Source of the DNA: Azonexus sp.
Lineage (GTDB): Bacteria > Pseudomonadota > Gammaproteobacteria > Burkholderiales > Rhodocyclaceae
Assembly: GCA_030696345.1 (NCBI GenBank)
Contig: JAUYSK010000028.1
Location: forward strand, 165,126-229,125
Reading direction: 5' to 3'
DNA: 64,000 bases
This document shows, piece by piece, positions 26,057 to 34,585 of this stretch. The notes under the pieces were generated by a model that saw only the letters and a list, made by a program, of their open reading frames with translations, had not been told where the DNA came from and searched no databases. A program made the position numbers and the translations under genes. Numbering within the stretch: position 1 is the stretch's first letter; each line of letters starts with the position of its first letter.

Positions 26057-27952
26057 CTAAAGTACGACCTGCGTTCCCAGTTCCACCACCCGGTTACTCG
26101 GAATCTGGAAGAAGGCTGTCGCCGAACCGGCGTTGCGGAACATGGCGACGAAAATTTTCTCGCGCCAGAAGGCCATGTCGGAACCGAGACGCGGGATCAG
26201 GGTTTCGCGGCCAATGAAGTATGAGGTTTCCAGCGGGCTGAACTCAAGACCGAACACTGCACAGCGGTCAAGCGCACCCGGCACGTTGGGTTCATCCTTG
26301 AAGCCGTAATGGATGGTCACACTCCAGAAGTTTTCCTTCAGTTCGCGCACTTCGACGCGGTCGATATCCGGTACGTAAGGCACATCGAAAAACTGGACGG
26401 ACAGCAGCACGACCCGCTCATGCAACACCTTGTTGTGCATCAGGTTGTGGAGCAGCGCGTGCGGTACGCCCTTGGGGTCGGCATTGAGGAATACCGAGGT
26501 GCCATAAACCCGGGTCGGCATCGATGTAGCCAAAGAGTCGAGGAACATCGACAGTTCCAGGCGCTCGCCTTTCAGGCGGTCGGAAAGCAGCTGGCGACCG
26601 CGCTTCCAGGTCGTCATCAGGATAAAGATGCCCATCCCAGCGACCAGCGGGAACCAGCCGCCATCAGGAATTTTCAGGATGTTGGCGGCGAGGAAGATCA
26701 GCTCGACCGAGAGGAAACAGGCAAAGAGCAGCGACGCCCGCATCCAGCCCCACTTCCAGCTCTTGGCGACGACGACGGTGGCCAGAATGGAGGTAATCAC
26801 CATGTCGCCAGTCACCGCAATGCCATAGGCCGCCGCCAGGTTGTTCGACGTCTTGAAACCAAGCACCAGAATCATCACGGCGAGCATCAAACCCCAATTG
26901 ACCGCCGGCAGGTAGATCTGCCCTTCCTCACGGTCAGAGGTGTGCTGCACCTCCATGCGCGGCACGAAGCCGAGTTGCATGGCTTGTTTGGTCACCGAGA
27001 AAGCGCCGGAAATCACCGCCTGCGAGGCAATCACGGTGGCCAGCGTGGCCAGCCCGATAAGCGGGTAGAGCGCCCATTCCGGGGCGGAATGATAGAAAGG
27101 ATTGGCGGCTTCGGCCGGGTTGCCCAGAATCAGTGCGCCCTGACCAAAATAATTGAGGACCAGCGCCGGCAATACAAAGGAGAACCAGGCGCGGGAAATC
27201 GGCTTGCGCCCGAAATGGCCCATGTCGGCATAAAGCGCCTCGGCCCCGGTCACGGCCAGCACCACATTACCCATGGCAACCAGCGCCATAGCCTTGTTGT
27301 CGAGCAGGAATTCGGCGCCGTAGAGCGGATTCAGCGCCGTCAGAATGGCCGGATGCTCAATGATATTCGTGATACCCAGCAGCGCCAGCACGCTGAACCA
27401 GACCAGCATGACCGGCCCGAAAGCCGCCCCGACAATCGCCGTGCCGTGGCGCTGGACGAAGAAAAGCGCAAACAGCACGACCATCGTCACCGGAATGACG
27501 AAAGGCTTGAAGGCCGGCGTCGCCACCTCCAGCCCCTCGACGGCGGAGAGCACCGAAATCGCCGGCGTCACCATGCCGTCACCGTAGAACATTGCCGCGC
27601 CAAGAATGCCGACGATCATGATCAGCTTCATTTGCCGCGGCTTGCCTTGGGCATCGTGCAGGGCCAGCGCGAGCAACGCCATGATGCCGCCCTCGCCCCG
27701 GTTGTCGGCGCGCATGATGAAGGTGACGTATTTCACCGAAACGACAATGATCAGCGCCCAGAAAAACAGCGACAACGCGCCGAAAACATTGGCTTCGGTC
27801 ACCGGAATCGGATGATTACCGGCGAAGACTTCCTTGACTGCGTAAAGCGGGCTGGTGCCGATGTCGCCGTAAACGACGCCAAGCGCCGACAGCGCCAGGA
27901 CCGCAAGGCGCTTGCCCGTAGCCCCCCCGGATTGGTCGTGACTGCTGCTCAT
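26057..27952 (-). CDS. kup: Kup-type potassium uptake transporter
   Basis: A 631-residue KUP/HAK/KT potassium transporter. The N-terminus has the family signature ALGVVYGDIGTSPLYAVKEV, about 12 transmembrane segments follow, and the hydrophilic C-terminal domain begins near residue 460 (PTRVYGTSVFLNADPKGVPH, then YGFKDEPNVPGALDRC). Further markers are GGIMALLALALHDAQ, MFYGDGMVTPAISVLSAVEG and NNLAAAYGIAVTGDMVI. Its length and all blocks are normal. It imports K+ by proton symport in characterised members. It appears monocistronic. Confidence 0.96.
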   Translation of the reverse strand: MSSSHDQSGGATGKRLAVLALSALGVVYGDIGTSPLYAVKEVFAGNHPIPVTEANVFGALSLFFWALIIVVSVKYVTFIMRADNRGEGGIMALLALALHDAQGKPRQMKLIMIVGILGAAMFYGDGMVTPAISVLSAVEGLEVATPAFKPFVIPVTMVVLFALFFVQRHGTAIVGAAFGPVMLVWFSVLALLGITNIIEHPAILTALNPLYGAEFLLDNKAMALVAMGNVVLAVTGAEALYADMGHFGRKPISRAWFSFVLPALVLNYFGQGALILGNPAEAANPFYHSAPEWALYPLIGLATLATVIASQAVISGAFSVTKQAMQLGFVPRMEVQHTSDREEGQIYLPAVNWGLMLAVMILVLGFKTSNNLAAAYGIAVTGDMVITSILATVVVAKSWKWGWMRASLLFACFLSVELIFLAANILKIPDGGWFPLVAGMGIFILMTTWKRGRQLLSDRLKGERLELSMFLDSLATSMPTRVYGTSVFLNADPKGVPHALLHNLMHNKVLHERVVLLSVQFFDVPYVPDIDRVEVRELKENFWSVTIHYGFKDEPNVPGALDRCAVFGLEFSPLETSYFIGRETLIPRLGSDMAFWREKIFVAMFRNAGSATAFFQIPSNRVVELGTQVVL

Positions 27953-28040
27953 TGAAACCCCTGAATCGCCGGCGGGTTCGCTCCCGCTCTCGACTGATTA
28001 TTCCGCCTGCCGCTGCCAGCGAGCTGACGACAAATCACGA

Positions 28041-28889
28041 TCAACCGCCCAGCGCTGCCTTCAGCGACAGAACTTCTTCTTCCGATTCCTCGATGATTTC
28101 CGCCAGCGTTTCGGCATCAAGAATATCTTCCAGCATTGACGTATCGACCTCGCCATCCAGTTCCGGATCACGCCAGCTGGCACTGCGATTGGCAATCTTG
28201 TTGGCAACATAAAGCACGTCGGAGAGCGACTTCAGATCCTTGATCTCGCGGTCGGTTTCGTGCTCCTGCACAGCAACGAGGACCGACTCGGGCGAGCCCA
28301 GCGCCGACAGCAGGGCGTGGCCGATGCTGTCGTGCCAGCCGACCAGCAGCGCGTGCAACTCGACTTTGTCATTGACCAGCTCAGGGAAATTGGCGGCGCG
28401 CGACATCAAGTAGAAAACGCCGAGATCGTGCACCAGGCCGGCGAACATCGCCTCGTCGCCATTGATCTTGGCCACCTTGCGGGCCACCACGCGGCACAGC
28501 GCGGCGACGTGCGAAGTATGGTCCCAGAGCTTCTTCGAAATACCCTCGAAGGCGTGCATCTGCTTCGATTTCAGCAATTGCTCCATGGCCACGGCAAATG
28601 AAACCGTGCGCACCGCCTCCATGCCGACCCGAACGATCGCGCTCTTGACGTCGGCGATCTCGCGGCCGGAAGGGTTAAGTGCCACCGAATTCGACATGCG
28701 GATAATCTTGGTGCTCATCAGCGGCTCGGCACCAACCAGCTTGGCCAACTGCTCGACATTCAGATTCGGATCCTTCAGGGCGCTACGCACCTGAAAGGTA
28801 ATGTCGAGAAAGGTCGGAAAGGAAATTTCGTCGCCAGAGAGATCCTTGGCGATGTCTTCAAGAACCTTGAAAGTTACTGCGTTGGTCAT
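28041..28889 (-). CDS. HDOD domain protein
   Basis: A 282-residue protein made almost wholly of an HDOD domain, a catalytically inactive relative of HD phosphohydrolases used in bacterial signalling and motility control. Visible blocks are EISFPTFLDITFQVRSALKD, the helix LAKLVGAEPLMSTKIIRMSN, LWDHTSHVAALCRVVARKVA and FAGLVHDLGVFYLMSRAANF. The last contains HD, but the full metal set is not complete by eye. The C-terminus is acidic (LAEIIEESEEEVLSLKAALG). A good ribosome site (AGGTTAAGAAC) precedes the ATG. Single gene, divergent from the cytochrome c' gene. Confidence 0.9.
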   Translation of the reverse strand: MTNAVTFKVLEDIAKDLSGDEISFPTFLDITFQVRSALKDPNLNVEQLAKLVGAEPLMSTKIIRMSNSVALNPSGREIADVKSAIVRVGMEAVRTVSFAVAMEQLLKSKQMHAFEGISKKLWDHTSHVAALCRVVARKVAKINGDEAMFAGLVHDLGVFYLMSRAANFPELVNDKVELHALLVGWHDSIGHALLSALGSPESVLVAVQEHETDREIKDLKSLSDVLYVANKIANRSASWRDPELDGEVDTSMLEDILDAETLAEIIEESEEEVLSLKAALGG

Positions 28890-29050
28890 GTTCTTAACCT
28901 TTGATCACTGCGAAATACAGGGTAGTTTCTCAAATAAACGCGGTCATTTTAGCCTACCAGCGTCAGCGCGCGCGGCTCCGATGCAGATAGCCAATCCGGC
29001 AGGGCAAAGATCGCCGATAATCTCTCTCCTCAAATTGACCAGACATTCCT

Positions 29051-29497
29051 ATGCGCCGCCAAGCTATCCTCATCGCCGCCCTCCTCCCGCTTCTCCTGAC
29101 CGCCTGTGGCGAGCCCGAGGACACCCGCCCTGGCCAGCCGGTCGCCCAGCGCCGGGCGGCCTTCACGAAGATTCTCAAGTCCTTCGAGCCGATGGGCATT
29201 CAGTTGAAAAAGAACCGCTACGATGCCGACCAGTTCCTGCTTCACGCCAAGACGCTGAGCGAACTGAAGGAAGGACCGTGGCAGCATTTCGGCCCCGACA
29301 CGAACTACCCGCCCACCCATGCCACCGGCAAGGTATGGAGCGATCCGGAACAATTTGAAGCAGCCCGCCAGCGTTTCTTCAAAGCCGCCGACGAGCTGGT
29401 CCTGGCCGCCGGGACGCGCAAGGAAGCAGCAGTCAGAACCGCCTACGAGACGCTGCACGAAAGCTGCCGCAACTGCCACAAGACGTTCAAGGACTAA
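29051..29497 (+). CDS. Cytochrome c'-like (class II) lipoprotein
   Basis: A 148-residue protein with a lipoprotein signal (MRRQAILIAALLPLLLTACG; lipid Cys at 19) and a single C-terminal heme site CRNCH (139-143) followed by KTFKD. That is the place of the CxxCH in cytochrome c' and c-556 four-helix proteins. Other markers are QRRAAFTKILKSFEPMGIQL and HFGPDTNYPPTHATGKVWSD, the latter typical of the family. Covalent heme at the periplasmic face of a membrane is expected, with a role in electron transfer or NO/peroxide binding. Convergent with the TonB-like gene. Confidence 0.9.
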   Translation: MRRQAILIAALLPLLLTACGEPEDTRPGQPVAQRRAAFTKILKSFEPMGIQLKKNRYDADQFLLHAKTLSELKEGPWQHFGPDTNYPPTHATGKVWSDPEQFEAARQRFFKAADELVLAAGTRKEAAVRTAYETLHESCRNCHKTFKD

Positions 29498-29510
29498 ACG
29501 ACTCGCCAGC

Positions 29511-30341
29511 TCAGCAAGTCTTGCCGGGAATGCGGCTGAAACCGAGGCCGCCACCGCTGCCGGGTTTGATGCAGACCGTCACCCCCAACGATTTGGCCGC
29601 CTTGTCGATATCCGGCGGGAACGGCAAGAACGGGACGGCGCGCTCGACCACAGACTTGATGTAGGCAATTTCATCGGCCTGATCGCCGGCATGAAGCACG
29701 ACAAAGGACTTAAGGCCGCCATCGGGATTGAGCCGAAACTGGATCGCCGCTGACCGCACGCCCTTGCTCCGAGGATCATTCTGGACAAAGCCGGCGCTGC
29801 GGTTAAGGCGTTTGACCAAGCCATCCAGATACAACTCAAGGCTGAAAGGATCAACTGGCGGCCCGTTCGGCCTGAGTTCCAGCGTTGCGACGCCGGCCTC
29901 GTCCTGCTGCGCCATCTGCCGGCCATATTCCCGGGCCATGCTGACCGACCGCTGAGCCAGCGTCGGCTTCGGCCTGGCCTTGGCCTCGCCGGCCAATTCA
30001 TCGAGAAAACGGTTCATCTCCGCCTTCTCGGCAGCCGACCATTTGGGACTGACCGCGACCGCCGGACCCCGTGATTTTTCGGCGGTCATGAACCGGGGCC
30101 GAGCCGCCGGCTTGGCGTTTTTCCCCGGCGGTTTCTTTTTATCCAACACCGGCGGCGCCGGCGGTTCCGCTTCAACGGGCCGATTCAGCGGCCCCAGGCG
30201 AGCTTCCATCCGCGCCAGGGCGGGCGGACTGCCCGAGACATCGTCCCGGGGAATGAACAGCACCAGTCCATGAATCAGCAGCGAGCCGCCCAATGCCCAG
30301 GCCAAGGCGCGCCGATCGAGCTGCATGCCCGGCAGGTTCAT
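29511..30341 (-). CDS. TonB-like C-terminal domain protein
   Basis: A 276-residue protein with one N-terminal membrane segment (about 14-32, ALGGSLLIHGLVLFI), a Pro/Lys-rich periplasmic linker (EAEPPAPPVLDKKKPPGKNA) and a C-terminal domain of ~100 residues. That domain contains AIQFRLNPDGGLKSFVVLHA and VVERAVPFLPFPPDI, the fold used by TonB and TolA-like energy transducers. No ExbB/ExbD genes are adjacent, so whether it energises a receptor is unknown. It precedes no obvious partner; ssb lies upstream on the same strand, with a terminator between. Confidence 0.75.
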   Translation of the reverse strand: MNLPGMQLDRRALAWALGGSLLIHGLVLFIPRDDVSGSPPALARMEARLGPLNRPVEAEPPAPPVLDKKKPPGKNAKPAARPRFMTAEKSRGPAVAVSPKWSAAEKAEMNRFLDELAGEAKARPKPTLAQRSVSMAREYGRQMAQQDEAGVATLELRPNGPPVDPFSLELYLDGLVKRLNRSAGFVQNDPRSKGVRSAAIQFRLNPDGGLKSFVVLHAGDQADEIAYIKSVVERAVPFLPFPPDIDKAAKSLGVTVCIKPGSGGGLGFSRIPGKTC

Positions 30342-30379
30342 CCGCGCACCGCCAGGCTAGGACAGCGCCGGCAAAACGA

Positions 30380-30414
30380 AAAACCCGGACAGGCGGCAGG
30401 CCTATCCGGGTTTT
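30380..30414 (-). terminator. Rho-independent terminator after ssb
   Basis: AAAACCCGGA (30380-30389) pairs with TCCGGGTTTT (30405-30414), with an inner AGGC/GCCT extension. A-rich and T-rich edges on both sides mean it could act in both directions; on the minus strand it follows ssb. Confidence 0.8.
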
Positions 30415-30438
30415 GTCTGTAGCTTGCCGATGTGAAAA

Positions 30439-30912
30439 TCAGAACGGAATATCGTCGCCCAAATCGTCAAACGACGGCTTCGGCTTGTTCTTGGCCGGGG
30501 CCGGCGCGTAATCGGTCGGCTCGCTGTCGTAGCCACCACCACCACCGCCGCCACCACCTGCCGGCGCGCCCATACCCTGACGGGAACCGAGCATTTTCAT
30601 CTCGTCGCCGCGAATCTCGGTGGTGTAGCGCTCCTGGCCATCCTTGTCGGTCCACTTGCGGGTGCGCAGGCTGCCTTCGATGTAAACCTGCGACCCCTTC
30701 TTCAGATACTGGCCACAAATTTCAGCCAATTTACCGAAGAACGAAATGCGAACCCACTCGGTTTGCTCTTTCTTCTCGCCGGTTGCCTTGTCTTTCCAGC
30801 TTTCGCTACAAGCGATGCTGAAGTTGCAGATGGCATCGCCGCCAGCGGTGTAACGCATGTCCGGATCCTTGCCCAGATTGCCGATGCCTATCCATTTATT
30901 CACTGACGCCAT
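30439..30912 (-). CDS. ssb: Single-stranded DNA-binding protein
   Basis: A 157-residue SSB that coats single-stranded DNA in replication and repair. It begins [20 protein letters not shown] (the initial residues and N-x-GNLG(K/R)DPE motif of the OB fold). [20 protein letters not shown] and [20 protein letters not shown] follow. A run of nine glycines leads to a flexible linker, and the acidic tip DDLGDDIPF binds partner proteins. GGAGG lies 8 nt before the ATG. It is 12 bp downstream of the MFS gene and likely also co-transcribed with it. Confidence 0.97.
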   Translation of the reverse strand: MASVNKWIGIGNLGKDPDMRYTAGGDAICNFSIACSESWKDKATGEKKEQTEWVRISFFGKLAEICGQYLKKGSQVYIEGSLRTRKWTDKDGQERYTTEIRGDEMKMLGSRQGMGAPAGGGGGGGGGYDSEPTDYAPAPAKNKPKPSFDDLGDDIPF

Positions 30913-30924
30913 AAACCATGCCTC

Positions 30925-32133
30925 CTAAACAGTTTGCGCTGCAGCGGCGGTGATGCGCCGTTGCGGAAAATTCATTGAATTTGTCACTACCAGCCAGAGC
31001 AACATCAACCCGGCACAGGCAGCGAAAACGGCATTATCGCCGAAATTTTGCGCCACATACCCACCGCCGGCACCACCGATGAATAGCCCGATCGCCTGCG
31101 TCGTGTTGTATACGCCCAGCGCGGCGCCCTTGGCAGCGGGTGGCGCGGTGCGCGAAACCAGCGAAGGCAGCGTCGCTTCGAGAATATTGAAGGCGACGAA
31201 AAAGAGCAGTAGCCAGAGCGCCAGCGTCCACAAACTCTGGCCGAAAAAGAGCAGGCCAAGCTGAACCACGACCAGCAACGCAATCGCCGCCCGGAAAATC
31301 GGCCGCATCTTGTCCTTGCGCTCGGCCGCAATGATCGCCGGCACCATGATCGCAAACGACACCAGCACGGCCGGCAGATAAACCTTCCAGTGCGCCGCCG
31401 CTTCCAGCCCGCCGTGATCGACCAGCGCATGCGGCAAGACGACGAACATTGCCATCTGGGAGATGTGCAGCACAAAGATGCCAACATTCAGGCGCATCAG
31501 ATCAGGATCAAAAGCCACCCGGCGCAGCGGCAATTTTTCGTGGCCATGCGGTGGTGGCGCCGGTGGCACGGCCTTCAGCAAGAGCACAATGGCGGCCAGC
31601 GCGAGAATGCCAGTCAGCGAAAACAGCCCGCCCATGCCGATCCAGCCATAGAGCAGCGGCGCGCCGACCAGCGACAGCGCAAAGACCAGACCAATCGACG
31701 AACCGATCATCGCCATCACCTTGGTCCGGTGTTCCTCGCGCGTCAGGTCCGCCGCCAGCGCCGTTACCGCCGCCGAAATCGCCCCGGCACCCTGCAACAC
31801 GCGGCCGACAATGATCCAGTTCATCGTCGGCGCCCAGGCCGCGACAAAACTGCCCAGCGCAAAAATCACCAGGCCAATGACGATCACCAGCTTGCGCCCG
31901 AAAATATCGGAAGCAATACCGTAGGGAATCTGGAAAAGCGCCTGCGTCAGGCCATAGGCGCCCAGCGCAAAACCGACCAGCGCCAGGTTATCGCCCCCCG
32001 GCAAAGTTTTCGCATAGACCGAAAACACCGGCAGGATCAGGAACAGCCCCAGCATGCGCAGGGCAAAAATAGCCGCCAGCGAAGCGCCAGCGCGGCGTTC
32101 ATCGGGGCTCATGCGATCGGTTGGGGAGGACAT
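30925..32133 (-). CDS. MFS transporter (drug-resistance type)
   Basis: A 402-residue, 12-TM major facilitator. The start at 32133 (MSSPTDRMSPDERRAGASLA) is preferred over a longer frame. Family markers are LRMLGLFLILPVFSVYAKTL, the motif A loop GIASDIFGRKLVIVIG and VGRVLQGAGAISAAVTALAA (motif C-like). An ssb gene next to an MFS gene of this type is a common betaproteobacterial arrangement. Substrate unknown. Its promoter region is shared with the divergent nucleotidyltransferase gene. Confidence 0.9.
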   Translation of the reverse strand: MSSPTDRMSPDERRAGASLAAIFALRMLGLFLILPVFSVYAKTLPGGDNLALVGFALGAYGLTQALFQIPYGIASDIFGRKLVIVIGLVIFALGSFVAAWAPTMNWIIVGRVLQGAGAISAAVTALAADLTREEHRTKVMAMIGSSIGLVFALSLVGAPLLYGWIGMGGLFSLTGILALAAIVLLLKAVPPAPPPHGHEKLPLRRVAFDPDLMRLNVGIFVLHISQMAMFVVLPHALVDHGGLEAAAHWKVYLPAVLVSFAIMVPAIIAAERKDKMRPIFRAAIALLVVVQLGLLFFGQSLWTLALWLLLFFVAFNILEATLPSLVSRTAPPAAKGAALGVYNTTQAIGLFIGGAGGGYVAQNFGDNAVFAACAGLMLLWLVVTNSMNFPQRRITAAAAQTV

Positions 32134-32270
32134 TGTTTTATGTTTTGTTGCATTGCAGCGAAGGGGGAATATTAGCAGGTTTGGGCCAAGCGCCAGCAGC
32201 CCGGCACAAGTGCTGCGGTCAACGACAAAAAACAGCAAAAAATGGCGCACGCAGGCCACTCGCCGAAGTA

Positions 32271-32300
32271 TTGTAGTAAACTTATTTAAACTTACTACAA
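32271..32300. promoter_or_regulatory. AT-rich palindrome before the nucleotidyltransferase gene
   Basis: TTGTAGTAA (32271-32279) and TTACTACAA (32292-32300) are perfect inverted 9-mers around an AT-rich core. The core also contains the direct repeat TAAACTTA twice. The motif ends 12 bases before the ATG, so it overlaps the probable promoter and is a good candidate operator, perhaps for autoregulation. Confidence 0.6.
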
Positions 32301-32312
32301 ACCATATAAATC

Positions 32313-33368
32313 ATGGAATTACAAAGCGCCGTCAGCCAAACGCTGTATGCCCAGCTACTCGAAGAGGCGATGATCTACAACGCCATAATTTTCGAGCAGG
32401 GCGTCACCGGCAGCCCCTACCTCAATCGAGCCAATGACCGGGCTTACTGGTATTGGCAAGTCTCCGAACCCGGCGGCAAATTGCGGCGCATGTCACTGGG
32501 CAGGGACACCCCGGAAACACAGGCACTGGTCGCGCAACTTGTGGCCCGCAAGAAAGAGGCGACGGACGCCATCACCACACTCAGATCAACTACCCGCGCC
32601 TTCGTCGCCAGCGGCGGCATGGCCACGGAAACGGCCCATTTCAAAGTAATGGAGCATCTGGCCCGCGCCGGATTGTTCCGCAAAGGCCTGGTTCTTGTCG
32701 GCTCGCACGCCTTCACCGCGCTCGGCAACATGCTCGGTCTGCGCTGGGGCAACAGCCTGAAAACCAGCGACATGGATTTTGCCCGAGCCCACGGCGTTGC
32801 CCTCGCCCTGCCCGCTTCGGATGAGCGACTCGACCTCCCAAGCATCGTCAAGGCTCAAGACCCCAGCTTTTTTGCCGTGCCACAACTCGACAATCGTCAA
32901 CCATCAACCGCCATGCTCAGTCGCAAGACACGGGTAAAAATCGACTTCCTGACCACACTGAAAGCCGGCGATGGCGAGCCGCCACGCTACTTCGAAGACA
33001 TCGGCATTGCCGCCACGCCATTGCGCTACATGGACTACCTGCTGGGCGGCGACAACCGGCGCGGGCTGGTCATCGGCACCTACGCCTTTCCGATCAACCT
33101 GCCCGACCCTGCCCGATTTGCCATCCACAAGCTCGTTATCGCCCAGGAACGCCGGCTCGACGTCGAAACCAAGGTGATCAAGGATATTCGCCAGGCAAGC
33201 GCAATGATCGAAGGCCTGCGCGAAAACGGTCATGAACATGATATCCGCCAGGCGCTTCTCGATCTGCAAACCGGCGGTTTCCGCAAGGCCTTCGCCAACC
33301 TTCGGCTCTCAGCGCAAAGAATGGGCGACATCGGGCATTGGCTTACCGAGCAACTGCCCAACGACTGA
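32313..33368 (+). CDS. GSU2403-family nucleotidyltransferase-fold protein
   Basis: A 351-residue protein matching the GSU2403 nucleotidyltransferase-fold family (NTP_transf_8-like). The N-terminal helical part contains NRANDRAYWYWQVSEPGGKL. The nucleotidyltransferase core has LVGSHAFTALGNMLGLRW (about 130) followed by KTSDMDFA with the Asp pair near 152, VKIDFLTTL, and FAIHKLVIAQERR in the helical end. The GS...DxD pattern is that of polymerase-beta-like transferases. The biological role of the family is unknown; several relatives are toxin-antitoxin components. The AT-rich palindromic promoter and the nearby TA pair and CRISPR remnant suggest accessory DNA. Confidence 0.85.
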   Translation: MELQSAVSQTLYAQLLEEAMIYNAIIFEQGVTGSPYLNRANDRAYWYWQVSEPGGKLRRMSLGRDTPETQALVAQLVARKKEATDAITTLRSTTRAFVASGGMATETAHFKVMEHLARAGLFRKGLVLVGSHAFTALGNMLGLRWGNSLKTSDMDFARAHGVALALPASDERLDLPSIVKAQDPSFFAVPQLDNRQPSTAMLSRKTRVKIDFLTTLKAGDGEPPRYFEDIGIAATPLRYMDYLLGGDNRRGLVIGTYAFPINLPDPARFAIHKLVIAQERRLDVETKVIKDIRQASAMIEGLRENGHEHDIRQALLDLQTGGFRKAFANLRLSAQRMGDIGHWLTEQLPND

Positions 33369-33589
33369 ACCCCGCCCCCGCGGAGAAGGGCGCCATCTTT
33401 TCATTCCCCAATTCCGACAGCATCACTACACAACGCCCCCTACCACCTCGGCCCGAATAGCAGCGCACCCCGAGGTCTCAGTCTCACGCCATGAGACTTC
33501 AATACGGCACAGTGGCATAAACCAAGCAATAGAGTGTGCCGTGACAAATTTTCAGAATCCTGACTGCCTTGTCTTCGTAACAATCGTTC
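33369..33589. other. Intergenic stretch between the nucleotidyltransferase gene and the CRISPR-like remnant
   Basis: About 220 bases with no supported gene. It holds a small hairpin, AGTCTCA-cgcca-TGAGACT (33480-33498), and otherwise nothing recognisable. Confidence 0.5.
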
Positions 33590-33720
33590 TCAGGGCGATC
33601 TTTATCCGGCAGTGGCGGTCCATATGGCCCACAGCATCGCTGCGCCACTTTTCTGAGCTGCCTATCCGGAAGTGGCGTGACGCTGCTTGGGCGAAGGCGT
33701 CATGAGCTTTCTGAGCTGCC
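33590..33720. CRISPR. Decayed type I-F-like CRISPR remnant (two spacer-sized gaps, no cas genes)
   Basis: A 28-bp unit at 33650-33677 starts TTTCTGAGCTGCCTATCCGG and ends AAGTGGCG; its reverse complement ends GGATAGGCAGCTCAGAAA, close to type I-F repeats (which end TAGGCAGCTAAGAAA and carry a CTGCC/GGCAG stem). Exactly 60 bp to the left, TATCCGGCAGTGGCG (33603-33617) repeats its second half. At 33708-33720, TTTCTGAGCTGCC repeats its first half. The gaps between units are 32 and 30 bases, matching I-F spacers. Outer repeats are degenerate, as at array ends. No cas gene is in the window. Confidence 0.55.
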
Positions 33721-33752
33721 TAACGCTGATCAAGCGGGTGTAATTGCCCCGC

Positions 33753-34046
33753 TCAACGCCGCCCGCCCCAATAACCGGGCCGGCGGCGCTGGTGGGAAAT
33801 GGCGCGGATCGTGATGGTTTCGGCGGTGGCTTGGTAAATGATCGAGTACGGAAAATGCCGCATCGGCAAGATACGCAGGCGCTGGGATATCGAGGTGCCG
33901 GCTTGGGGAAACTGAAGAAGCCGCCGGGCGCCGTTTTCGTAGTCAGCGACGAAAGCGGCGGCGATACCGGGTGTGGCGTGCTGCAAGGAATAGGCTTGCG
34001 CTTCCTCAAGTTCCGCTTGTGCGGCATTGAGGACGATCGGTTTCAT
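33753..34046 (-). CDS. RelE/ParE-family toxin
   Basis: A 97-residue protein of the ParE/RelE fold. It begins KPIVLNAAQAELEEAQAYSL (start strand plus the A..EL.EA helix), continues YENGARRLLQFPQAGTSISQ and RILPMRHFPYSIIYQATAET, and ends with a basic tail AISHQRRRPGYWGGRR. The FPYSIIY and H-x-R-R-R-P-x-YW ending is standard for ParE toxins, which usually target gyrase; RelE-type mRNA cleavage is the alternative. It overlaps its antitoxin gene by 4 bp, with the antitoxin first. Confidence 0.9.
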   Translation of the reverse strand: MKPIVLNAAQAELEEAQAYSLQHATPGIAAAFVADYENGARRLLQFPQAGTSISQRLRILPMRHFPYSIIYQATAETITIRAISHQRRRPGYWGGRR

Positions 34047-34279
34047 GCTGCGGCAGCGAGCTTGGCTTTGAGGCGGGCAATCGACTCATCGAAGTCGATG
34101 GCGCCCATTTCGCCACGGTCGAACGCATCGCCCCGGCGCTCTGCCTCTTCGACCCAGGCCACGAGTATTTCGTCATCTTCATCAAGGCTGACCAGCAGAC
34201 GTTCCGCCAAGTGGGCACGCTCGCTCGGTGCCAGTTGCAGCGCTGCTGCTTCGATATCTTCAAGGGGTGAATTGATCAT
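34043..34279 (-). CDS. Addiction-module antitoxin (TIGR02574-like)
   Basis: A 78-residue protein typical of the addiction module component family paired with ParE-like toxins. It has a helix IEAAALQLAPSERAHLAERL, an acidic VSLDEDDEILVAWVEEAERR, and the conserved R-x-x-(A/D)-(F/Y)-D-R-G-E (RRGDAFDRGEMGAID). It neutralises the toxin encoded next to it. The start is preceded by GGAGGTTCTCACC (read on the minus strand) and an inverted repeat further up. Confidence 0.88.
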   Translation of the reverse strand: MINSPLEDIEAAALQLAPSERAHLAERLLVSLDEDDEILVAWVEEAERRGDAFDRGEMGAIDFDESIARLKAKLAAAA

Positions 34280-34298
34280 GGTGAGAACCTCCGGTAAA

Positions 34299-34321
34299 GC
34301 TTGGGCAATGCTAACCCAAGC
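34299..34321. promoter_or_regulatory. Candidate operator of the toxin-antitoxin pair
   Basis: GCTTGGG (34299-34305) and CCCAAGC (34315-34321) form a 7-bp inverted repeat with a 9-base spacer, 20 bp upstream of the antitoxin start. Such repeats are usual binding sites for the antitoxin-toxin complex. Confidence 0.55.
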
Positions 34322-34585
34322 AAGTTGCCAAATCCATACAAGGGTTTAGGAGATGGCGACCGCCGCTTGATCCCGTGCCCCTTGCCGAGAAGAAACCTTC
34401 ACGCTTGATTGAGGGCGAGTGCTGCGGTGCACTGCCCCCAGGGCCAAAAACCAGCTCCCCGAACACAGAGGCTCAAGGCGCTTATTTCATCCCCTGAAAA
34501 AATCCTGGAACTATTTATCCGGATTCAATATCAGTCAAAGTGATGACGTAATTCTTCCCCCTTCTCACCCCCTGGAGCAATCATC

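Noticed and set aside
26309..27955. A 548-codon plus-strand open frame
   Set aside because: Antisense to kup with a His/Arg/Gln-rich translation and no domain pattern.
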